A DNA stretch of 64,000 nt. Source: Talinum fruticosum. Lineage: Eukaryota; Streptophyta; Magnoliopsida; Caryophyllales; Talinaceae. The stretch spans positions 1,178,001-1,242,000 of the forward strand of contig JAITYX010000010.1 in NCBI GenBank assembly GCA_021018815.1, given 5' to 3'. A model generated the notes under the pieces. It did no database searches. It worked only from the letters and a program-made list of their open reading frames with translations, and was not told the origin of the DNA. Positions 1 through 11,264 of the stretch are shown here, in pieces (the stretch's first letter is position 1; each line of letters opens with the position of its first letter). The position numbers and the translations under genes are program-made.

Positions 1-663
1 TGTTTGATCCTCCGACTCCTGAAGATCGCATTTAATCATTAGCCTTTCGAACTCTCGGGTATACGCCTCTACACTCATCGGACCTTGTTGTATAGGTTGT
101 GCAACTTAGAATAACCGTCCCGGATGTATGTTGGGGGTAGGAACCGGGTTTTCGGTTTAGACCTCATTTTCTCCCAACTTCGATCTTAGGTTTCCTTTGA
201 ACAACACGCTTCTTCTCAGATTTGCCCACCAGGTTGAGGCAAACCCTCCGAGCTTGATAGCAACAAGCTTTACCTTCTTTTCATCTTTCACCTCTTTGTA
301 GTCAAAGATTCTTTCAACTGTTTGCAACCATTACGTAAACTCGTGCAGGTTAAGGCGACCTTCAAACTCCGGGATCTCAACTTTGAAGTCCGAGTTGGAT
401 CGGGGTGATTTATCCCTTCTCCCTCTTCTTCCTCTTCTTTGCTCACGTTCATTGGAAGAAGCAAAGGGGTTGCTCTCCCCATCTTCACCTTCGTGTGAGT
501 GGGTATGTGGTGCCGAGTTGGGTGGTGACTCTTCTAACTCATGCCTCTTCTTCTTCATCATATCTCCAAGTTGCTTTTTCAGATATATATTCTTGGCATG
601 CATCTTATCATAGTTGTTCATGAGCATTTCAAAACGTTCCTCCAATGTCATGGTTCCACTCAT
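1..663 (-). pseudogene. Gag N-terminal part of F-family Ty3-type element, broken, runs off left edge
   Basis: On the minus strand a Gag-like frame starts at the ATG near 663 (MSGTMTLEERFEML...). It shows a coiled-coil-like N-terminus, a Ser/Arg-rich linker and the FKVEIPEFEGRL motif that opens the retrotransposon Gag domain. A TAA at 331-333 sits where the A-family protein reads L-D before W-L. The same frame then continues with the TVERIFDYKEV and FASTWW motifs, so this is an in-frame nonsense mutation. Further left the frame shifts. The gene lies just inside the primer site and LTR at 757-1774, as expected for the 5' end of a minus-strand element. Homology to the Gag copies at 12593 and 21249 is clear by eye. 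The rest of the element is outside the window. Confidence 0.8.
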
Positions 664-756
664 TACTGGTTTATGGGTTCTTTGTGGACTGATGTGTTTG
701 GGGCTAAATGGGTTGTGTTTGGGGTTAAGGAAGCTCGGTCTAGGAAAGGCTCCAAA

Positions 757-767
757 GCTCGATACCA
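757..767 (-). other. Primer-binding site of F element, one base short
   Basis: The plus strand reads GCTCGATACCA, the reverse complement of the initiator-Met primer site TGGTATCAGAGC with one T missing. It sits 4 nt inside the LTR edge, the usual position. The same one-base loss occurs at 58068-58078. Confidence 0.75.
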
Positions 768-771
768 AAGC

Positions 772-1774
772 CGATGTGCCAAAACGCAAGGTTACACCGA
801 TCTCGAAAACAGCAGTGCGCTAAATGTAATTCGAGAGACTCGGAATGGGCTTAGAAGTGACCAATGAAATAGTAAACAACGAGGATTAAGCTAATCACTC
901 GTGAGGAGATGATTAGCAAGGTAACCAGCACCGATAGGACAATAACAAGATAAACTAGAACTATCCAAGGATATAGATATCACCGCCAAGGATAAAACTA
1001 GGGCACTAATCACACTTAGTGATACAGCTATCACCACACTAAGTATAATCGGACTCTTCAGAACACAGCCTAATTATGCCACTAATTAGACAAGCAAAAG
1101 AGAATTTTGGGGTTCAAAGGAGCACTTGCTCAACTTTACTTAGCATATAGCCAATATCAAAATCATCATCCTTTACAAAGAGAGAGCCCATGTATATTTA
1201 TAGGCCTCTTAGCTAGGGTACATCACTCTAATCTAAGGGTTATAAATCCCCTTTTACATTCAATGGTTGTGATGTATTCAGCAAAATAAAAGGATAAAAA
1301 CAAGGACAACAGGTAAATAATTACAGTAGAAAAAGGACAGCAGAAAAGGAGGGGGACCATAGAATCGGTAGTACAAAGTAGTACGGTTCGAGTCCAGTGA
1401 CAGCTACGGTCGTTGTCCCCAAATTCTTTTGCTTTCGATCCTTAACTTTCCTTTTTGGCTCTGCTGAAGATGCCTAGATGATGATCAAGTAGTCTAAGCT
1501 TAGAAACCGAGGACTTAGAAAAAGATCTCTTGGCTTATTTTTCCTCCGAATATTTCGACTTGTCCGACTCCCTTACTCTGTCTTACTTACGTCCGAGGAG
1601 ACAGACAAGTATTTCGAGTGCGGCCAAAACTCCCTTGATGCTCGCATTATCAACGAAGACCCAAGCAATGGTTTCGAGGGTTCCGTAATGAAGTCGGAGG
1701 ACTCGGAATTATCACTCGGTTCCGGCTAGCTCTCGGTCTTAGTTGGGTGCAGGTTTGTGGTGTCCACCCCATCG
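772..1774 (-). repeat. 5' LTR of F-family element
   Basis: About 1.0 kb, homologous over its length to the solo LTR at 41734-42729. The inner edge, next to the primer site, reads CGATG instead of TGATG. The outer edge reads CCCCATCG, the same odd CG ending seen in the other copy. On the minus strand a TATA box lies near 1193-1205 (CTATAAATA) and a three-hairpin array lies downstream at 965-1089. No TSD can be tested because the partner LTR is outside the window. Confidence 0.8.
965..1089 (-). promoter_or_regulatory. Three-hairpin array in F LTR leader
   Basis: In transcript order: hairpin 1 has arms CTAATTA (1070-1076) and TAATTAG (1083-1089). Hairpin 2 has arms CTTAGTG (1015-1021) and CACTAAG (1037-1043), a perfect 7-bp stem around a 15-nt loop. 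Hairpin 3 (about 965-991) is weak. The loop words match those in the A-E LTRs. It lies about 110-230 nt downstream of the TATA box. Function unknown. Confidence 0.6.
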
Positions 1775-2117
1775 GGTTAGGTGGTCTTACGAGGTACGGC
1801 TAATTATTTAGCCTTGATTAAATAGAGTAGGTCGAGAGACCAAGTTATACGCGGTTAGATATTCGTAAATTTACTTGAGCGAGTTATTATTAGTTTCCGT
1901 AACTAAAAACTAATAGCGCGTATTAATTTCTCCCTGCGAATTGTCCGCCCAGATTAGCTAAATAAAAACCCGAGACCATGTAAGCTGCTTATTTGGGCCT
2001 ACTCTAGTTATGGCTTAACAAAAAAAAGAGAGGGAACTTAAAGGGGATAAGGAAGGATGAGTTGGGCCCAATAGGGGGAGACCGACAGTTAGTTGGTGGA
2101 GAAAGAGGGAAGCAAAG
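1775..2117. other. Flanking DNA of F element, unassigned
   Basis: No coding frame or recognisable family. It ends in CAAAG (2113-2117), the target duplication of the solo LTR that follows. Confidence 0.4.
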
Positions 2118-3353
2118 TGATGTGTAGTGGCGGAAGCAAAGAAAAAGATGGAAAAACCGCAAAACACACAACCGGACAGAATAGGGCCTGATTGTGCAGT
2201 CTTGGGAAATCGGGTGAAAAGAGGGGTAAATGAGCTTGGATTTGGACGAAATTTGGTGGAAGGTTAGTTAGCTGGTTGGGGAAGGTTGAGGTAAAATTTG
2301 GGCAGCATCCAAGGTCGGGATCACCTTGAGCCAAACGCAAACAGAAAGCCTCGCTGGGTGGCTGTCCAGAATGAGGTTCTTTGTTTGTTTTTGGTGCTGG
2401 GGATGGAGTTCTTCTTGGATTGAGCTGAGATTTGGAGGGAATGGACTCAACTCATGTAAGATGAAGTGTGTGAAATTTGGGAAAGAGATGATTCGTGGAT
2501 TGGGAGATATGGTTGATGGAAGTCGCTGGATAGAACCTGGATTCTGGCTTGGATACGAAACACCACCAAGTGAATCAAGGGTCGCTCTCAAACGGTCCGG
2601 ATACAGAAACACCACCGGGATTTGGGAGACTCAAAGGACACCACCTAGATGCCAACCTAGGATACAACTTTGAGGATTTAGAGGCTCGAGAAATCCATCC
2701 CGAAAAAGAGTATAACACTCAAGGTTTGTATATTCATCAAAAAGTTCTCTTTACATGAGCTAGGCTTGCTGAATTTATAATGCCTAACATTGGCATTTTA
2801 CCAAGCTGGAACATAGCTAAAAATTAAAGCAAAATCAAAACAAAATTGGCCAAGATTCTTTCCCCTCCTCCAAGTTAAGCTAGGAGAAATTTCAGCCAAG
2901 TATTTGATGGTTAGGGAACATGTGGCTACGGTTTGTTTCCCCTTTGCCAAGCCTCCTTAATTCTTCTAGAATACTCTTCATGTGGGCTGCTTCGGATGCT
3001 CCCCTTAGGCGCCTAGGCATGTTGTATTTGACCTTGGACCGACCAGAATCAAATACAAATTATTTATGTGCAAAGACACCTTACTTCACGTTTTGTCATG
3101 GCCAAAATGCAACTTGCTCTAACATGGAGGTTTTTAGGTTTGCTAGCTGATTCTTCTTGGCTCTCCTTCTTGACTCTTAGGTAAATAATTATTTATGAAC
3201 AATCATAGAAAGATCACACTCTTGACTTCCCATCCTCCGGGATCAAAAATGATAATAAGAAATTCAAGTGTCTTGGGCTGATTTCCATGCATGTTTGATC
3301 TCTCTTGATGACTTGTCCTCGGTCCATGATCAAGGGCTGTCCACTTTCCATCA
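2118..3353 (-). repeat. Solo LTR, A/B family, TSD CAAAG
   Basis: 1236 bp with ends TGATGTGTAGTGG and CCACTTTCCATCA on the plus strand. CAAAG flanks it at 2113-2117 and 3354-3358, so both boundaries are exact and no internal region remains. The hairpin array is present, with stems CCTAG/CTAGG, CCGG/CCGG and CTTGG/CCAAG. It arose by recombination between the LTRs of a former minus-strand element. Confidence 0.92.
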
Positions 3354-3935
3354 CAAAGGAGAAGGCTCGGGGGCTCGAGCGAGAGGAAAAGAAAGGGGAA
3401 AAGCGAGAGAGGGAATCGGGAAAGAGAGGGAGGGCGCGCGGAACCGGAGCAGAGGCCGGAGGCCGACGAGCGGAAGCGACTAACGCGGGCGGGTGGAGGA
3501 TGAAGGCGTAGGAAAGAAGCAAAGCGAGAGGAAGGGGAAAGAGGGAACACCGGACGGGGAAGAGAGAGACGAGAGGAGGGAGCGGTGCGGGAGACCCGGA
3601 AGGGTGCCAACGACCACCGCAGACCCGGAAAACAACGGCTGGCGATGCGAGTGGGGGCGAGCGAGGGAAGAAAGATAGAGACTGGGGCGGAGCGAAGGGC
3701 GAAGGAGAAACTCGAAACAGAGACGGACGAGCGAGAGTTCGGGAGGCTAGAACCGAGGAAAAGGAACGGCGGTAGGGGAGGAGGACTGGAGGGCGAGCCA
3801 AGGAGGGCCGGATCGAGAGGTGGTGAGGGCCGAAACATCGAACCGAAGCAAAAGGAAACGAGAGTCCCGGAACCGACCGAAATCGAACGCAGAACACGGC
3901 GAGCAAGCAATTCAATCAATTCCGAACCCTAGAAT
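3354..3935. other. Strongly purine-rich block, no identified gene
   Basis: The plus strand is almost all A and G from about 3355 to 3890, rich in GAGAG/CGAG. It is followed by CGAACCCTAGAATTCGAGGTGGGTAG, split here as CGAACCCTAGAATTCG and AGGTGGGTAG, which resembles a plant 5' untranslated exon ending in a GT donor. Long frames exist in several phases but their Arg/Glu-only composition is a by-product of the purine bias. It could be the 5' leader of a decayed gene or element. Confidence 0.35.
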
Positions 3936-5054
3936 TCGAGGTGGGTAGTCTTATACTCTAAACTATTAGTAATTTCGAAACCCAAATGAGTTTGTTGTGA
4001 TTATTGAATGTTTATGTGATAGAACGAAGCTAGGAAGTTGTTAGCACCGAATTAGGTTATGAGAAAATCGAATGGAATTGTTGAGTCCGAATCAAAAACC
4101 TGAAGGAGCTTAGTAGTTGGTTAGGGCTGAGTTGAGATGCTGAAAGTTTAGGAGTTAGGTTGTGTATGTATAAAGAGTATTGTGAAGGTCTCAATTAGCA
4201 CTTAGAAATGAAGAAATGGTGATTTGGGTCTAAACGGTGAATTGATGCTTCGATTGAACCTTAGAGATTTCCTAAGTTCTTTGTGTTGGAAGGTAACGGC
4301 TTATATTGGGAAATAGCGAGTGAAGTATAAAAGACGAGTGTGAGTTCACACCGAGTGATGCACAATTGTTTGTATCAACCTCTCCCTCCTCCACCGAATT
4401 TTCAAAGTCTCCTTTCTCTTCTTGAACTGCAATCCAATCCCTTTCAATGAGATCCGGATGAGTTCTTCGAGAAATATGCCAAGGAGGTCTCTAAGTCATG
4501 GAAAATTTCGAGTGACTCGGATGAGGACCGAGGCCGATCGCTTCGTTTTCTTCGATGAGAACCTTCTTTTCTCATCACTCGAGCAAAGAGAATCCCAATT
4601 CTAAGATTCTCAAAGCTCTATTTGATATTCTCGAGGGCTACGATGTAAACCTCTTCCCAGCCATCCTTGAGCAAATGGCTACTGTGCCAACTCAATCTAA
4701 AAATATTTTCCTTTTGCCTTCGGAGCCCTTTTAATCGTGGTCTTTAAATTGTTTAAGGTTGCCTTCCCTCAAACCCAAACGCAGTGTTTGAGGCTGCCAT
4801 TGTAGTAGGCAGGAAGGAACTTCGGGCTACGGGTACCGAGAAATCAAGCCCGGTGTCCGGGTCTATGGGTTAGAATTAAAGCCCCCTTCACCTACTCCAC
4901 CAGGTGGGGCATCCACCTCGGAACCACCTTCTGCAGCAAGTGCTGCCTTGTCTGCAGTCTTGGTAGACAAACTCTCCTCGATGACCGAAGAATTTCGGGG
5001 CACTCTCCGATCCCTAAAAACGTCCTTCATAGTCCGGTCATCAACCGGAAGATG
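3936..5054 (+). other. Unassigned, degenerate coding-like sequence
   Basis: Mostly AT-rich with no long frame. Around 4580-4740 and 4860-5054 short stretches read like protein on the plus strand (for example SSMTEEFRGTLRSLKTSF at about 4976-5030). They seem to continue after the solo LTR at 6093 as MAESHIWEHEDLLLEIKG. I do not recognise the protein. It may be the extra 3' gene of an old copia-type element. Confidence 0.25.
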
Positions 5055-6092
5055 TGATGGAGAGTTACTTGCTACATGGACTCCAAAACCTTGTGTCATC
5101 GTTACCATGGTACAAAACGAAGCGCTAGCATGATAACCTACGGGTTAATGAACGTGTGTACAAAAATAATGCAAGCTGGTCGGTCCATATTTCTTTCTAC
5201 AAATAAATCAAGCAAGAGAAGGAGCATTCTAGAAGCATACATCATGGTGGAGGAAGGTTGTTAGAATCTTGACAAAGGAGGAAGCAACCGTGGCCACATG
5301 TTCCTTAACCATCAAATGCTTGGCTAGAATTCACCCTAGCTTGGCTTGGAGAAAGGGAAAGGAATATTGTTAGTTAACATTTTGTTTTTGCTTTATTTTT
5401 AGCCTACATTCGGTTATGTAAAATGCCATAGCTAGGCATTATATAATCAGCTCATGAGCTTCATTGTAACACACCTTTGATGAAATATATGAGTTTATAC
5501 TCGAGCTGGATTTGCTCACCCTTCGGAACTCTCATTGCTGTATCCTAGTGTGGCAGCTAGGTGGTGTCCTGTGAGTCCTTCCAATCTCCCGGTGGTGTTG
5601 CTGTATCCGGACAGATTGAAGGTGCCCTCGGTTCTTACTCGGTGGTGTTTTACGTATCCGAGCTAGGACCTTGGTATTATCCCCTCACTTCATCAATTCA
5701 TATCTCACAATCTACCCAGCCATTTCATTCCAAATTTTAACCACAATCCTTCCTGTCCATCTACTTCCATTCCACCAATTTTCAGCTCCATCCAAGAACA
5801 CCTCCATCCTCCACACCAAAATCAAACAAAGGGTGTCTGTCTGTACAGCCAGCCGGTTACCTCAGCTTCAGGCTATCTGTTCAGGGAGTTCCCCTTATCC
5901 AAATTCAACGAAACTTGGTCACGATCATCATCTACCAGTTACCATCCTTCCCACCAAATTTCAGCCAAGACCAAGCACTTTTGCCCCTCCATTTCCCCAA
6001 TCTGCCAAGATTGCGCAAGCAGGCTGCATTCTGCCCGGTTGTGCTTCTTGCGGTTTGCTATCCATTTTCTTTGCTTCCGCCACTACACATCA
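5055..6092 (+). repeat. Solo LTR, short A-family variant, TSD AGATG
   Basis: 1038 bp from TGATGGAGAGTTAC to CACTACACATCA. AGATG is duplicated at 5050-5054 and 6093-6097. Nearly identical to the solo LTR at 47547-48585 (1039 bp), so both come from one recently active subfamily. Hairpin stems are CCTAG/CTAGG, CCGG/CCGG and CTCGG/CCGAG. Confidence 0.93.
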
Positions 6093-6700
6093 AGATGGCT
6101 GAGTCTCATATCTGGGAGCATGAGGATCTGCTCCTTGAGATAAAAGGACTTATCAAGGAGCGAGAATGAGCAACTCTCGCTCCTGCAAGAAAGGAGATCT
6201 AAGGTTGCTGAGGACCCGAAAGCTCGGACGCTTTGAGGAGTCCTCGAGTCTCGCTAAGTCCCCGTTCGCAGAGGTAGAATAAGAAGTTGCGGTTGAAGTA
6301 GCTCAGCCTGAGGAGAAGGAGGAAGAGAAGGAAGAGGAGAAGGAGGAAGAAGAAAATAAGGAGGAAGCGGCTCAGCCAGAGGGCCAAGGTGCTAAAGTCC
6401 CTAAACCGGAGCCGATCTGCTCAAACGACACTCTAAGTGGGTCGAAGACCCTGCAGATGTTGCTCAGTCCACGAGTGGTCAAAACAGAAGAAGCACCTCC
6501 CACCGCTGTTTTCCGGGAGGATGAGCCAGAGGATGGCATAATTCTAGGTCAACCAACCAGAGCCGAGCCACCGACACCCCTGTGCTGCTGCCGCCACAGT
6601 CTTCCACGGCATCACAAGCTTACCGAGTGCTCGGCGCACTGCTCGCTCCTCCACCTCAACACCACCAACACCCATGTCATAATTTCTTTTCTTTAGTTTC
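6093..6700 (+). pseudogene. Degenerate acidic, Glu-rich coding-like segment
   Basis: It starts with AGATGGCTGAG (MAESHIWEHEDLLLEIKGLI) and runs with frame changes into a run of GAGGAG/GAAGAG codons at 6290-6370 (Glu/Lys-rich). A Pro/Glu frame follows at 6457-6696. The leading piece looks continuous with the sequence before the solo LTR. I cannot name it. A retroelement-encoded accessory protein is one possibility and a decayed host gene another. Confidence 0.2.
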
Positions 6701-8480
6701 ATTTATATTTCTTTTTGTCCAACATCAACTGTCCTTTCTTTGATGTTTTCTTCCTTGCTTTTGATGATATGCAAAGGGAGAAAAATAGAAAAATTGATGT
6801 TGCTATGTTTAGGGGCAGCCCACCCTCTTTTTGTAATTTTTGTGTATGTATGAATGAATTTTCTTTCTTTGAGCGAGAATCATTTATGAGTTAAATCTTT
6901 CCGAGTTCAATTTCTCGTTTTATTTTTTTCTGCTCCGATATATTTGTTCATATTTTTCGCTAAATGTGTTATCCACATAAATGTTATAAGTAGTGATAGT
7001 ATCTCGCAACACATTTTCGAGTATGAAATACTTCACTTACTACTTCTTATTCCGATATGTTCTACCGAGTGAGAATGAGAACTCATGTTTTACTCTAACA
7101 AGTTTCTATCCGAGTGAGGAATTCCTTTCATAAAAAAGAGGAGATTGAAGACTCGGACTCTAACTCTAAGATATTCCGAGTACTAAACGAAGACTCAAGT
7201 ATAAACCTCATCACTTGCTAAGTTTTGATTACAAGTCATTACGAATGCTATAGAAACTCTTGTATAAGTTTTTCATTCGTTTCGACTAACTCGGAAAACA
7301 CATTCTTGTATATCTTCTGCATTAGTGTTTCGATTCACTCGGACAGACACTTAGATTTGTCGCATGTTCAAATAATTTCTCTAACACATCTATTCTGAGT
7401 TCCGACTTGCAAATTTCAACGCAAAGTGAATTACAGTGTTAGTTCCTCTTTCTAAGTTAGTTTGTTTGTTTGATAATTATTTGTCCGGATCAAGTATTTG
7501 TACTTTGATGATTTTTACTCTTTTTAAATTGATCTTTCTTAGGACTAACTCTAATGGAATTTGAGTATATTGAATATTAGACTTATAAAATTCCACTCTT
7601 CTAGGCCTAAGATAATTATGCATATAATTGTCTTAATTAAATTATTATATGTGCCTAATGTTCGACCAATGTAGTTTACACTTTGAGAACCAAAATGGTT
7701 TACTTTTGTAGGTTATCCAAACAAGGTTATCTCATTTTTGAATTACAAAAGTAGCCGGCTCCAAGCTGTCAATCACCAGCAAAAAGGCTTATCTACTTCG
7801 AATAGGGCTCATACACCGTGTCGGGGTTGTTTGTTTCCAAAATTACAAAACTTCACTGTTTAGCTCAACGGTGGTTTCCACCTTACTTTTAGACATCACC
7901 GGTTGAGTGGAGCATCTTTAGGAGCCAAGAGCCATTCCACAACGTTTACATCCCAACGGATCTTTTCGAGCGACTCGGAAGAGCCGTTACAATGGCCGAT
8001 AAAGACTTACGTTGAGAACCAAGACACAATGGTCACTCGCTTGGTCATCTATAAATAGAAGCCACTTCATAAGACTTAAAGATTAATGAATCTGTTTACT
8101 AAAACTATATCTCTTAGTACATCACTTATTCAATCTTCTTCTTACAACTCCAAGTTTGTACTTAATACTTTTCGAGTTTTAAAGTCTTGCAATCAGCCTC
8201 ATGCTTTTCTTACTTTCGAGTAAGGTCCCTTGACCGAGTTGTAAGGATTAACTCAGCAAAGTTGTCCCTAGCTGTAAAGGTTATCTCGGTTAGGAAGTAC
8301 TAGATCGGATAAGGAAGTTTCGAGTCTAGGAAAGCATTGTAAGGAATCTAAGGGAGCAATTCTGGTTGAGTCGGTTCGTTGTATTTTAAGGATTCAAAAT
8401 AGTGGATTTGACTTGGCACTTGGATTAGCACTATCCGTGGCTTTCGCCGGAGGAGGGTTTCCACGTATTACGACCAAAGT
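6701..8480 (+). repeat. AT-rich noncoding, possibly a decayed copia-type 3' end and LTR
   Basis: No gene is visible. A purine-rich stretch (AAAGGGAGAAAAATAG, near 6773) is followed by about 1.5 kb of T-rich DNA. The text at 8220-8480 (GTTGTAAGGATTAACTC..., TTCGCCGGAGG) resembles the right part of long copia LTRs of the SIRE/Maximus type from memory. No LTR partner or target duplication was found, so this is a weak call. Confidence 0.25.
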
Positions 8481-9321
8481 AGAATCTATTGTGCAGCGAC
8501 TCGTGAGTTTTTTTACCATTTGCTTTATTTATTTTGGGAACTTATCGGTTTTTGTATTGGAATTGCCCATGATAATTTATTTCCTTCTTATAAGAGTCTT
8601 TGTCATAGACCTCGAGTTCGAAGTCACCGACATAACCGGGAGGAGTGACAAGTTAGCCTATGCCGTAGAAAGAGTGAGCATCTCGGTCGTGTTCGAGCTG
8701 ATAATTAGAAGGTACGGATACTTAAGCACTTTGGGGCTAGAAAAAATGCCCCATCTCTTCTAGCCAAGCAAATATGGAGGCAATTAAGTCTCAAATAGCT
8801 ATCCAAATGCGAGTCCTAAATGCAATCCCAAAAGTCCTAAATGGTCATGACAGTTGGCTCCACAGATACAACGAGATGAGGCAAGAGATGAGGGCGAGAG
8901 ATGAAGGCCCGGTGAAGGACTACCTCGTAGCATACTTTTGCAACATGGGTATCCCAACACCAATACAATGATGATTTACATACATTCTCACCCCGGACAA
9001 CATAGAGTACAAACGTGAGCTAACCCGTCGACCAATTCGAACATACATGAATGTTTATATTTTAACTAATTATTGGTGTATACTTGTTGAATGAATGGTG
9101 TATATTGTGTGGTTATTGTAGAACTCCGACGTGTGGCCGTTAAGTAATTAGTTAATGTATGCTTTTGTTGTTTCGGATGAGGTCGTTATCTCGGAAAAAT
9201 GTATACTTTAAAGGGGAAACTCTATTTGTTTTTTTCCGAGGATTCTTAGATAGTTTAACTTCTCTCTCAAGGGTTATCCCGTGATTCTAATTATTATGCT
9301 AATTCTTATGCAGCCGGCGTA
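8481..9321 (+). other. Unassigned
   Basis: Only short frames, including one of 65 codons at 8774-8971 rich in charged residues that I do not recognise. An intron-like stretch (T-rich, ending TTATTGTAG near 9120) precedes more short coding-like pieces. Probably the upstream part of the decayed gene at 9322. Confidence 0.25.
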
Positions 9322-9588
9322 GTGCAAGCTAGCTTCTTATTACCCTACCCTATATCATGTAATGGAATTTGGTGTTTACCGTGCAAGTCGGATGTCGTCG
9401 TTCACATGGTACTACTTTCAGCTAATCGGGTGAAGGTCGGTGTGAAAGGAGCCTTGCAAGGGAAAGGCAACTATGAGTTACCAATCCGGTCCATCGGACC
9501 TCCACACTCGTTGACGACACAAGTAAACACTTTTGTTCCTTGGCCCAAGCGTTTGGTCATCCTCTCTACGGTAATGCATTTGAAATAA
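9322..9588 (+). pseudogene. DUF8039-like domain fragment, probable decayed transposon-associated gene
   Basis: The frame shows a pattern typical of a domain often found in plant transposon-associated and Ulp1-type proteins: a VHMVLLSANRVKVGVKGALQ stretch, a poly-polar linker, then VNTFVPWPKRLVI. In that domain a small beta-rich unit ends in xxAWPKxLV. A plausible intron donor (ACGGTAATG) follows near 9569 and an acceptor (CTAG) near 9652. No start codon, partner exons or zinc ligands can be assigned. The identification rests on the remembered domain pattern and needs a profile search. Confidence 0.35.
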
Positions 9589-9894
9589 TTAGATTTAACT
9601 TTTGTTATTATTATGTATATATATTTATAATTCGTGTATTATGGTCGAACTAGGATATTGGGCACGAGATCCAAGAGTGGGATGAAGGCCATTCCAACTC
9701 CCTCAATTAGCGGAAGCAAGTATTGAGTAGCGCCCAATCGCCGTCCAAAGCGAGTCCTCCGTCCTACCGATTCATGATTCATATACGAATTGGTGTTCCA
9801 CTCTGCAAAGTTTTGTGGAGACTTTCTCGGGAGAAAAAACATTTGAAATCAAAGCGCCATGTCGCGTGTTTGGGTATTTGAAGGAGACAATAAG
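9589..9894. other. Unassigned flank of C LTR
   Basis: Possible further exon of the decayed gene after 9652; otherwise nothing is recognised. It ends directly at the C LTR. Confidence 0.3.
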
Positions 9895-11264
9895 TGATGG
9901 ACCTAGACCCATGGGCTACAACATACTCCAAGCCCAAAGCCATCCACGATCAAACTGAGTTGGGTAGCACACTTATTTCCCCTTTTCATAAGCTTCCGAG
10001 TGACTCGGAATTCTCTCGTGTTGTAAGGGTTGGAAGTTCCGCCATTCAGTCACAAACGGCTATGAGTTTGCTTACCAAATTATTCATACAAGTACTTCAT
10101 GATGTCCTCAAGCTTAAAAACTTATGGGTATCTTGAATATATGCGGAGATAATAACTGAGGAAGACCTTTGTTAAAGCTGGCAGCTTGCTCATCCAGGAT
10201 GACACCTGCACCTTGTTTTGATCATATCTTCTGATCCAGAGCTCCAACATCACCTCATGACATATTGATGGAAAGCTAACATCCTAAGCTTCCTGACCAT
10301 ATAAAGGACATCTAAATTGGAGCTGGGAATCTCATGTTATGAACATTTGAAGTTGACTCGAAACTGGAAGGTGCGCACTCGAATGACGCTTGAAGGTCAT
10401 CTTCAAAAAGGGTGTTCAGTCAACCATGGATTAAATTTTGGTCTCCAATTTTCACAAGGGTATTCTTGGACATGTCTAGATTAATATCGAGTTATGGGCA
10501 TTGTCTTTTAGGTCGGAGATAATAAAGAAAATGGTCCGAACATCAAACCGGGTATTTCTACTGACCAGTCTGACCTCTGCTGATTGTTCTGGTCATAACG
10601 TTTTGCTCACAGCTTCAAATGGGTCGAGCCACATATGGTTGAAAAGCTTATTCCTCAAGCTGTCCAAGCATATCTTACACGTCACAATTGGAGCTGTAAA
10701 TCAAGAGATATCACCATTTTAAGTTGGCTCTGCTGCAGGAAGATGCACTGAAAACGACAGACAAGGGGGTACCATTTGCAAGCTGTCCTTTTATTCTGAT
10801 CATTTTATCTTCATTGGCCACTGTTTTTGTCTTCTTTTATTTTGGCTGAATGTAGTGACAGCCCTAGGATTATGTAAGGCTATTTTCAGCCCTTAGATTA
10901 AAGTAACAACCCTAGTTTTTAGCTCTATATATATGTAGAGTGCTGCATGTAAAAATCGAGACAAGTTTATCCATGAATGCTAATGCATCAAAGTTGAGCT
11001 AAGCTCCTTTATCCTTTTTAAATCTCATTTTGCTTATCCTAGTTTGGCTAACTAGGTGGTGTTCAAAAGAGTCTTAGGCAAGCTTGGTGGTGATATCCGT
11101 ATCCAGGTGCAAGCCTTTGAGCCCTAGCTAAGATTGGTGGTGAAATCCGTATCCAAGTGAAGTTAGACTATCCCTTGGTTGTGTGCATCTGTAGTGGATG
11201 TTCATAAACATTCCCCATATTTATCCCTCACCATTCTGCCCAAACATGTTCCCCTCATCTTCCT
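9895..11264 (+). repeat. C-family LTR fragment, cut by the A element
   Basis: It starts with TGATGGACCTAGACCC and runs 1370 bp of an expected 1730. It matches the reverse complement of LTRs at 32295 and 54266, up to the point where TGATGGAAAGTGG of the A element begins. A TATA box (CTATATATATG) lies at 10924-10934. The lost right end may lie beyond the rearranged right side of the A element. Confidence 0.88.
11038..11156 (+). promoter_or_regulatory. Three-hairpin array in C LTR
   Basis: Hairpin 1 arms are CCTAG 11038-11042 and CTAGG 11052-11056. Hairpin 2 arms are CTTGG 11083-11087 and CCAGG 11103-11107. Hairpin 3 arms are TTGG 11134-11137 and CCAA 11153-11156. Loops of hairpins 2 and 3 read TGGTG...CCGTAT. 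It begins about 110 nt after the TATA box, so it should lie in the RNA leader. Confidence 0.65.

Noticed and set aside
3203..3932. Open frames up to 238 codons on both strands of the purine-rich block
   Set aside because: Composition artefact: Arg/Glu on one strand and Pro/Ser/Leu/Phe on the other, open in several phases at once.
8413..8763. Possible membrane protein of 116 codons
   Set aside because: T-rich AT sequence gives a hydrophobic reading; no homologue recognised and no support from context.
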